Of a stretch of 6,018 nucleotides of DNA, positions 1-5,139 are shown piece by piece (position 1 is the first letter of the stretch; every line of letters begins with the position of its first letter). The notes below the pieces were generated by a model. It was not told the DNA's origin and ran no database searches. It was given only the letters and a program-made list of their open reading frames with translations. Origin of the DNA: Acidobacteriaceae bacterium. GTDB lineage: Bacteria; Acidobacteriota; Terriglobia; Terriglobales; Acidobacteriaceae. The translations under genes and the position numbers were made by a program. The stretch is from NCBI GenBank assembly GCA_027306745.1, contig DAHUZD010000410.1, positions 1 through 6,018 on the forward strand. Reading direction: 5' to 3'.

Positions 1-1062
1 GCCGACCAGACCTTCAGCTTTGACAACGGCACGGAACAGTACGAGCCGCACAACTTCAAAAATGAAGTCTATGGCATGATTACTGCGCGCTTTGGTTTGA
101 TGATGTCGCAGAACATCGCCACGGTCGCGCTGGCGCAGATGGTCGGCTATGACAACGTGGCGAACCTGGCACGTCAAGCCGGCATCACTTCCGTAGAAGC
201 AACTCCCTCCATGGCCATCGGCACCTATGACGCCACGCCGTTGGACATTGCAGGAGCCTACACCATCTTTGCCAACAGCGGCATTCGCTTGCAGCCGTGG
301 ATGATCGCCAGCGTCCGAGCGCCCAATGGCGATGTGGTCGACAACTTCACCACGCAATCCACCCCGATTCTCGATCCGCGCGTGGCTTACCTCACGCTCA
401 GCCTGATGGAAGATGTCATCAATCACGGCACTGCCGCCAGTGTGCGCGGCCTGGGCTTCACCGCACCCGCCGCCGGCAAAACCGGCACGGAACACGATGC
501 ATGGTTTGCTGGCTTCACCAGCAATCTGCTCTGCGTGGTCTGGGTGGGCAATGACGATTACACGGACCTGAAGCTGGAAGGCTCGCAGGCTGCCGTACCC
601 ATCTGGGCCGATTTTATGAAGCGCGCCACGGCGCTGCCTCAGTACTCCGATACAAAATACGTTGATCCGCCGCCGGGCGTCTCCATCATCTCGCTCGATA
701 ACGCGACCAATCTGCTGGCCGACTCCGCCTGCCCGGATGACTACGACGCGGCCTTCCTCGATGGCACGCAGCCCACGGCCACCTGCGACCATCCCAATGG
801 CGACCAGCGCAACATCTTCCAAAAGATCTTTGGCTTGGGCGGCTCACCTGCACCGGCAACTCCGGCGGCCACCGGCACCGCCGCGCCTGCTGCACCGGCT
901 CCCAATGCTGCGCCCGGCACACCCGCCGTCACCCCGGCTCCAGCGCAACCCAAAGCTCCTGAGAAGAAAAAAGGATTTTTCGGCAGAGTTTTTGGCGTCT
1001 TCAAGGACGGCGGCGATTCAGACAAGAGCAAAAACGGAACGCCCACCACTCCGGCGAAATAA
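1..1062 (+). CDS. Class A penicillin-binding protein (PBP1A family), C-terminal part, 5'-truncated
   Basis: The protein cross-links peptidoglycan at the outer face of the inner membrane. The reading frame is open from base 1 (ADQTFSFDNG...), so the start, membrane anchor, glycosyltransferase domain and the catalytic SxxK serine lie upstream of the window. What is visible is the second half of the transpeptidase domain: the SxN motif as SQN at 106-114, and KTGT at 478-489 followed by DAWFAGF and VVWVGNDD, a block typical of class A PBPs. A C-terminal segment (about 655-800) holds two cysteines, in SACPDD and TATCDH. A low-complexity Ala/Pro-rich tail (about 841-960) then runs into a basic, Phe-containing end (EKKKGFFGRVFGVFKDGG) and TAA at 1060-1062. 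The internal ATG at 76 is not the true start, because the upstream codons continue the conserved domain (YEPHNFKNEVYG). The bifunctional class is inferred from this C-terminal half; the glycosyltransferase domain itself is not seen. Confidence 0.93.
   Translation, partial: ADQTFSFDNGTEQYEPHNFKNEVYGMITARFGLMMSQNIATVALAQMVGYDNVANLARQAGITSVEATPSMAIGTYDATPLDIAGAYTIFANSGIRLQPWMIASVRAPNGDVVDNFTTQSTPILDPRVAYLTLSLMEDVINHGTAASVRGLGFTAPAAGKTGTEHDAWFAGFTSNLLCVVWVGNDDYTDLKLEGSQAAVPIWADFMKRATALPQYSDTKYVDPPPGVSIISLDNATNLLADSACPDDYDAAFLDGTQPTATCDHPNGDQRNIFQKIFGLGGSPAPATPAATGTAAPAAPAPNAAPGTPAVTPAPAQPKAPEKKKGFFGRVFGVFKDGGDSDKSKNGTPTTPAK
841..1059 (+). other. Ala/Pro-rich C-terminal tail of the PBP
   Basis: This low-complexity coding segment has many PAPA, AAPA and TPA units, followed by a lysine-rich, aromatic patch (KKKGFFGRVFGVFK) and a hydrophilic end rich in Asp, Ser and Lys. 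It lies after the transpeptidase fold and matches no catalytic domain. Pro/Ala-rich tails are common on acidobacterial and other class A PBPs and are usually treated as periplasmic linkers or wall-interaction segments. That role is inference here. Its repetitive GC-rich DNA produces long open shadow frames on both strands. Confidence 0.6.
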
Positions 1063-1162
1063 TTCCGCCTTTCTGATCTTGCATCCGCGCGGCACTGCGG
1101 AGCATCCTAAAGCGGTACAGTCGTTGGTCCGGCGTAACGCCACGTTGCCTGCATTCACAATC

Positions 1163-1168
1163 AGGAGG
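1163..1168 (+). promoter_or_regulatory. Strong ribosome binding site of copA
   Basis: A perfect AGGAGG lies 8 nt before the ATG at 1177. This fixes the start of the copper ATPase upstream of its first YHS domain. It is the best Shine-Dalgarno sequence in the window; nrdR and asd have none that is obvious. Confidence 0.85.
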
Positions 1169-1176
1169 CGAATACC

Positions 1177-3705
1177 ATGGATGCTCACCTGCCCGCAGCC
1201 GTTCGTGATCCCGTCTGCGGCATGAAGTTCGCACCAGAAAAAGCGGCAGCCACACTGGAGCATGCAGGCAAACGCTACTACTTCTGCGCAAAACCCTGCG
1301 CAGAAAAATTCGCGGCCCATCCCACGCAATATTTACCCACGGAGACCGATCCCGTCTGCGGCATGAAGGTATCGCAGGCCCGTGCGGCAACCACACTGGA
1401 GCACGCAGGCAAACGCTACTACTTCTGCGCAAAATCCTGCGCAGAAAAATTCGCGGCCCATCCCGCGCAATATCTGCATGTGGCCCCGGCCCAGGGCACA
1501 TCCAATCTCATCCTCTTCACGCCTGCGTCGGCCAAGGCTGGTTCCTGCTGCGACACCAGCCCGGCTGCGCCCGCTCCGGCCAAAGCTGGCACGGTGGAAT
1601 ACATCTGCCCGATGGATCCTGAGGTGCTGGAGCACCAGCCCGGCCCCTGCCCCATCTGTGGCATGGCGCTGGAGCCGCGCGTGGTCACCTTGACCGATGA
1701 AAAAAATCCTGAATTAGAGGACATGCGCCGCCGCTTTTGGAGCGCAGCCGCTCTCGCCGCGCCGCTGCTGGCCATCATGGCCTCTGGCCTTTTGCCCAGC
1801 CAGCCCATCCACCACGCGCTGGGCAACGCACGGCTGGCCTGGGTGGAATTTCTGCTGGCGACGCCCGTGGTCTTCTGGTGCGGCTGGCCGCTGATGCAGC
1901 GCGCGGCCAGTTCGCTGCGCACGCTGCGGCTCAACATGTTCACACTCATCGGCCTCGGCGTAGGCGTCAGCTATTTGTACAGCCTGTTCGTGCTTGTCTT
2001 TGCGCGCACCTTGCCTGCCGCCATGCGCGATGCGCACGGTGCGGCCAACCTGTACTTTGAACCCGCTGCGGTCATCACCACGCGGGTGCTGCTGGGCCAG
2101 GTGCTGGAGTTGCGCGCACGCAGCCGCACCTCCAGCGCACTCAAATCCCTGCTGAGCCTGGCGCCGAAGACGGCCCGCATCGTGCTGCCAGACGGCGAAC
2201 AGGACGTTGCCCTCGATCAGGTCCGCGTTGGCGATGTGTTGCGTGTGCGCCCCGGGGAAAAAGTTCCAGTCGATGGCCTCGTGCTCAGCGGAGCCAGCAG
2301 CGTCGATGAATCCATGGTCACCGGCGAACCCATTCCGGTGCAAAAATCCTCAGGCGGCTCCGTCACCGGTGGCACGCTCAACACCACCGGCAGCTTCACC
2401 ATGCGCGCAGTGCGCGTGGGCCAAGAAACTCTGCTCAGCCGCATCGTGCAAATGGTGAGCGATGCACAACGCACACGCGCGCCCATCCAGCGGCTGGCCG
2501 ACCGGGCCGCCGCCTGGTTTGTGCCCGCCGTGGTCGCCGTCTCTGTGCTCACATTTTGCGTGTGGTTCTTCCTTGGGCCGCAGCCAAGGCTGGCGTACGC
2601 GCTGGTCAACGCCGTCGCCGTGCTCATCATCGCCTGCCCGTGCGCGCTGGGCCTGGCCACGCCCATGTCCATCATGGTAGGCACGGGGCGCGGCGCACAG
2701 TCCGGCGTGCTGGTGCGCAATGCCGAAGCCCTGGAGACCCTGGCGCAAGTCACCACGCTGGTGGTGGACAAAACCGGCACGCTCACAGAAGGCAAGCCGA
2801 AGCTGATCTCCATTGCGCTCCAGCCCGGCTTTGAGGAAGAAGAGATTCTCCGACTGGCCGCCAGCGTCGAACAGGCCAGTGAGCATCCGCTGGCCGCCGC
2901 CATGCTGGCCGCTGCGCGCGAGCGCAAGTTGTTGCTTCCCGCGGTCGAGCACTTCGCTTCCACTCCCGGCCAGGGCGTGCGCGCCACCGTGGCCGGGCGC
3001 ACAGTGGTGCTGGGGAATCTGTCGCAGATGCACGCCGTGCAAATCGACGTGCGCCGCGTGCGTGAACAGGCCGAATCCATGCAGCAGGAGGGAGCCACCG
3101 TGCTCTACGCCGCGGTGGATGGCAAGCTGGCCGCGCTGGTGGCCGTGGCCGACCCCATCAAAAAATCCGCGCGCCGCGCGATTTGGCAGATGCACACACT
3201 GGGCGTGCGCGTGGTCATGCTCACCGGCGATGCGCGCTCCACAGCCGATGCCGTCGCGCTCCGCCTGAACATTGATGAGGTGCAGGCCGGCCTGCTGCCA
3301 CACCAAAAAGCCGGGGCCATCCGCGCCCTGCAAGCACAGGGCAAGGTCGCCATGGCTGGCGACGGCATCAACGACGCACCCGCTCTGGCCGCAGCCGATG
3401 TGGGCATCGCCATGGGCAGCGGCACAGATGTAGCCATGGAGAGCGCGGGCATCGTGCTGCTGCGCGGCGACCTGCGCGGCATTGTGCGCGCACGCAATCT
3501 CAGCCAGGCCACTCTGCGCAATATCCGCCAGAATCTCTGGTTCGCTTTCCTGTATAACTCGCTCGGCGTACCCATCGCCGCAGGTATTCTCTATCCATTC
3601 TTCGGCCTGCTGCTCAGCCCCATGCTGGCCAGCGCCGCCATGACGCTCAGCTCCGTCTCCGTCATCAGCAACTCGTTGCGCCTGCGCCGCATCGTGCTGG
3701 AATAA
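1177..3705 (+). CDS. copA: Copper-translocating P1B-type ATPase with tandem YHS domains and a heavy-metal-binding domain
   Basis: This inner-membrane pump couples ATP hydrolysis to export of Cu(I) from the cytoplasm. It has 842 residues. The order is YHS domain 1 (residues 11-53; Cys14, Cys37, Cys41), YHS domain 2 (58-100; Cys61, Cys84, Cys88), a linker with a Cys-Cys pair (124-125), a heavy-metal-binding domain (142-167; YICPMDP...PCPICGM), then the ATPase core. Core motifs are TGEP (382-385), CPC in transmembrane helix 6 (487-489), phosphorylated Asp531 in DKTGT, SEHP (568-571), TGD (683-685) and GDGINDAP (728-735). About eight membrane helices are predicted. Tyr793-Asn794 and Met822/Ser826 in the last two helices match the Cu(I)-site residues of CopA-type pumps, which favours copper (or silver) over zinc/cadmium. 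No GMxCxxC HMA domain is present. The start is set by AGGAGG 8 nt upstream. No dedicated copper regulator or chaperone gene is adjacent. Confidence 0.95.
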   Translation: MDAHLPAAVRDPVCGMKFAPEKAAATLEHAGKRYYFCAKPCAEKFAAHPTQYLPTETDPVCGMKVSQARAATTLEHAGKRYYFCAKSCAEKFAAHPAQYLHVAPAQGTSNLILFTPASAKAGSCCDTSPAAPAPAKAGTVEYICPMDPEVLEHQPGPCPICGMALEPRVVTLTDEKNPELEDMRRRFWSAAALAAPLLAIMASGLLPSQPIHHALGNARLAWVEFLLATPVVFWCGWPLMQRAASSLRTLRLNMFTLIGLGVGVSYLYSLFVLVFARTLPAAMRDAHGAANLYFEPAAVITTRVLLGQVLELRARSRTSSALKSLLSLAPKTARIVLPDGEQDVALDQVRVGDVLRVRPGEKVPVDGLVLSGASSVDESMVTGEPIPVQKSSGGSVTGGTLNTTGSFTMRAVRVGQETLLSRIVQMVSDAQRTRAPIQRLADRAAAWFVPAVVAVSVLTFCVWFFLGPQPRLAYALVNAVAVLIIACPCALGLATPMSIMVGTGRGAQSGVLVRNAEALETLAQVTTLVVDKTGTLTEGKPKLISIALQPGFEEEEILRLAASVEQASEHPLAAAMLAAARERKLLLPAVEHFASTPGQGVRATVAGRTVVLGNLSQMHAVQIDVRRVREQAESMQQEGATVLYAAVDGKLAALVAVADPIKKSARRAIWQMHTLGVRVVMLTGDARSTADAVALRLNIDEVQAGLLPHQKAGAIRALQAQGKVAMAGDGINDAPALAAADVGIAMGSGTDVAMESAGIVLLRGDLRGIVRARNLSQATLRNIRQNLWFAFLYNSLGVPIAAGILYPFFGLLLSPMLASAAMTLSSVSVISNSLRLRRIVLE
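1207..1335 (+). repeat. YHS-coding direct repeat, copy 1
   Basis: This stretch encodes the first YHS domain and is repeated 141 bp downstream. By my hand alignment about 112 of 129 bases match copy 2. The 90 bases at 1243-1332 differ from copy 2 at only 4 positions, including at synonymous sites. The divergent part is one five-codon block (residues 18-22, FAPEK versus VSQAR). Confidence 0.9.
1282..1305 (+). repeat. Inverted repeat inside YHS copy 1
   Basis: TTCTGCGCA and TGCGCAGAA are perfect reverse complements separated by 6 nt (AAACCC), which could form a 9-bp hairpin in DNA or mRNA. The repeat encodes FCAKPCAE, so it spans two metal-ligand cysteines (Cys37 and Cys41). It may simply follow from coding the two similar Cys-Ala units with the same codons. 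No U-tract follows, so it is not a terminator. Confidence 0.6.
1348..1476 (+). repeat. YHS-coding direct repeat, copy 2
   Basis: This second copy of the YHS-coding unit is in frame and 141 bp after the first, with a 12-bp spacer between the units. It keeps all three cysteines of copy 1 and the same codons across the GKRYYFCAK and CAEKFAAHP stretches. That points to a recent tandem duplication or to gene conversion. Confidence 0.9.
1423..1446 (+). repeat. Inverted repeat inside YHS copy 2
   Basis: The same 9-bp inverted repeat as in copy 1 (TTCTGCGCA / TGCGCAGAA), with loop AAATCC. The stem is identical in both copies; the only difference is one loop base, which changes Pro to Ser in the protein. 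Confidence 0.6.
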
Positions 3706-3751
3706 TCCTCTGCCACGCCAACAAATTCCACTGCGCCTCCGCTCAGGTTGT

Positions 3752-3757
3752 TAGAAT
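3752..3757 (+). promoter_or_regulatory. Possible -10 element of nrdR (TAGAAT)
   Basis: TAGAAT matches the TATAAT consensus at five of six positions and ends 10 nt before the nrdR ATG. Transcription would then start within a few bases of the start codon, which fits the lack of a Shine-Dalgarno sequence there. I see no convincing -35 hexamer at 16-18 bp spacing. This is a guess from position and base match only. Confidence 0.3.
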
Positions 3758-3767
3758 CGGTACAGCG

Positions 3768-4304
3768 ATGAAGTGCCCTTATTGCGGCTTTACCCAGGAC
3801 CGGGTTGTGGACTCGCGCGAGAGCAAGGAGGCGGACTCCATCCGCCGCCGCCGCGAGTGTGAGCGCTGCGAAAAGCGCTTCACCACCTATGAGCGTCTCG
3901 ATGAAATTCCCTACATGGTCGCCAAAAAAGATGGCCGCCGCGAAAGATTCGATCGCCAAAAAATTCTAAGCGGTCTGCTGCGTGCCTGCGAAAAACGCCC
4001 TGTCTCCGCCGCGCGATTGGAGTCCATCGTCAATGAGGTGGAGCGCTTTGTTGTCGATTCGGCAGAGCGCGAGCGCACCTCCGGCGAGATCGGCGACCAG
4101 ATCATGCGCGAGTTGAAGTCCATTGACACCGTGGCCTACATCCGCTTCGCCTCCGTGCATCGGGACTTCAAGGACGTCAACGAATTCAAGGCGGAGCTGG
4201 AAGGTTTGCTCAGCAGCCACACCAGCGCCGACGCCAAGGCCCGTGCGGCCAAGCCCACACGCTCCTCGGTCAGCAGTGGCCCCGAAGGGAAAAAACGCTC
4301 ATGA
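3768..4304 (+). CDS. nrdR: Transcriptional repressor NrdR
   Basis: NrdR is a cytoplasmic, nucleotide-sensing zinc protein that represses ribonucleotide reductase genes by binding NrdR boxes in their promoters. The N-terminal zinc ribbon is complete: Cys3 and Cys6 in MKCPYCG, then Cys31 and Cys34 in RECERCEKRFTTYE. The signature VVDSRESKEADSIRRRR lies between them. An ATP-cone follows at about 49-139 (VAKKDGRRERFDRQKI through VAYIRFASVHRDFKDVNEF). The protein has 178 residues against about 150-160 in most relatives; the extra is a Ser/Ala/Lys-rich tail from about residue 149. The start is at the canonical MKCPYC. There is no clear Shine-Dalgarno. The stop codon TGA overlaps the ATG of the next gene by 4 bp. 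I see no NrdR box or reductase gene in the window. Confidence 0.96.
   Translation: MKCPYCGFTQDRVVDSRESKEADSIRRRRECERCEKRFTTYERLDEIPYMVAKKDGRRERFDRQKILSGLLRACEKRPVSAARLESIVNEVERFVVDSAERERTSGEIGDQIMRELKSIDTVAYIRFASVHRDFKDVNEFKAELEGLLSSHTSADAKARAAKPTRSSVSSGPEGKKRS
4285..4290 (+). promoter_or_regulatory. Probable ribosome binding site of the cupredoxin-like gene, inside nrdR
   Basis: AAGGGA lies 10 nt before the ATG at 4301, within the last codons of nrdR. Together with the ATGA overlap it supports translation of the downstream gene from the nrdR message, by reinitiation or direct initiation. Confidence 0.5.
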
Positions 4305-5095
4305 AGCTTCCATATCGCAGCCTCCTGCTCGCGGCAGGCGTAGCCGCGCTGCTGGCCTCCACCGGCTGCCAGCAGATCAAGCCCCCGCTTGTTCTTACGA
4401 ATGATCAAGACCAGCCGACCCCGGCTGTTGCGTATGCAAAAATTGACCCAGCCACGGCCGGCACCGTCACAGGCACGATTCACTGGAAGGGCGCGGTGCC
4501 CCAACGCATCCGCATTGACATGGCCCAAGACCCGGCCTGCGCCTACGGCAGCAAAACGCCCAACCTCACCGAGCAATATGTCGTGCACAACGGCGGACTG
4601 GCCAACGTCTTCATCTACGTGCAATCGGGCTTGGGAGCCAGGCGCTACGCACCTTCAACCACACCCGTGGTACTCGACCAAAAAGGCTGCCGCTACACTC
4701 CGCACGTCATCGGCGTCATGGCCGGCCAGCCGGTCGAGTTCCACACCGACGACCCGACCATGCACAACATTCACTTGGAACCGACCGCACCAGGCAACGC
4801 TGCGGTGGACATCTCGCAGGCCCCGATGGGCCAGCCTGAGCAACACATCTTTCCCATGCCAGAGCTGATGTTGCCCGTGCGCTGCAACAACCATCCGTGG
4901 ATGGAAGCCTTCATCAATGTCTCGCAAAGTCCGTTCTACGCTGTCTCGGATGACGACGGCCACTTCACGATCACCGGGCTACCGCCGGGCACGTATACAC
5001 TGGCCGCAATTCATGAAAAACTGACCAGCCAGGTGCTGCAAATCACCGTCCCTGCGCACGGAACGGTTCATGCTGACTTCACCTTCTCGCGCTGA
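4301..5095 (+). CDS. Exported cupredoxin-like protein with C-terminal carboxypeptidase-regulatory-like domain, probable lipoprotein
   Basis: Residues 1-23 form a signal peptide: basic MKLPYR, a hydrophobic stretch, then ASTGC, with Cys23 as candidate lipidation site. The -3 residue is Ser rather than the usual Leu, so cleavage by the ordinary signal peptidase is an alternative. The rest would lie outside the cytoplasmic membrane. Residues about 135-205 look like a plastocyanin-like copper fold: GVMAGQPVEFHTDDPTMHNIH supplies His155 and His158, and RCNNHPWM supplies Cys195, His198 and Met201, in the spacing of a type 1 copper site. The end (about 210-262; YAVSDDDGHFTITGLPPGTYTL) is a beta-sandwich of the carboxypeptidase-regulatory-like type. 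Cys80 and Cys130 could pair. Similar proteins, often labelled methylamine-utilization-like or hypothetical, occur in Acidobacteriota. Copper binding and electron transfer are inferred; no substrate can be named. It overlaps nrdR by 4 bp. Confidence 0.8.
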   Translation: MKLPYRSLLLAAGVAALLASTGCQQIKPPLVLTNDQDQPTPAVAYAKIDPATAGTVTGTIHWKGAVPQRIRIDMAQDPACAYGSKTPNLTEQYVVHNGGLANVFIYVQSGLGARRYAPSTTPVVLDQKGCRYTPHVIGVMAGQPVEFHTDDPTMHNIHLEPTAPGNAAVDISQAPMGQPEQHIFPMPELMLPVRCNNHPWMEAFINVSQSPFYAVSDDDGHFTITGLPPGTYTLAAIHEKLTSQVLQITVPAHGTVHADFTFSR

Positions 5096-5109
5096 AGCGG
5101 CGCAGGCGC

Positions 5110-5115
5110 TAGACT
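5110..5115 (+). promoter_or_regulatory. Possible -10 element of asd (TAGACT)
   Basis: TAGACT lies in the AT-richer 44-bp gap before asd, 24 nt from the ATG. It matches four of six TATAAT positions. There is no good -35 hexamer, and TAGAGT at 5123-5128 is an equally weak alternative. asd may instead be read from the nrdR transcript. Confidence 0.22.
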
Positions 5116-5139
5116 AGTAAAGTAGAGTTATTCACGATC

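Noticed and set aside
1063..1176. Terminator or promoter between the PBP gene and copA
   Set aside because: Only short stems are visible (for example GGCG-TAA-CGCC at about 1131-1141), with no U-tract. TTGCAT at 1079 has no -10 at correct spacing. I also saw no copper-regulator operator palindrome.
662..1225. Plus-strand open frame of 187 codons overlapping the PBP tail and the copA start
   Set aside because: Its product is Arg/Pro/Ser-rich without domains and is a frame shadow of the Ala/Pro-rich PBP tail running through the intergenic gap. It has no ribosome binding site.
2217..3333. Long minus-strand open frames of about 290 and 330 codons opposite copA
   Set aside because: They lie entirely opposite well-conserved ATPase motifs, have low-complexity Ser/Arg/His/Gly-rich compositions and resemble no family. 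They are a by-product of GC-rich codon use on the + strand.
3706..3767. Terminator after copA
   Set aside because: No stem-loop with a following T-run could be found in the 62-bp gap.
5096..5139. Terminator after the cupredoxin-like gene
   Set aside because: AGCG...CGCT at 5096-5110 gives only a 4-bp stem and is not followed by a run of T.
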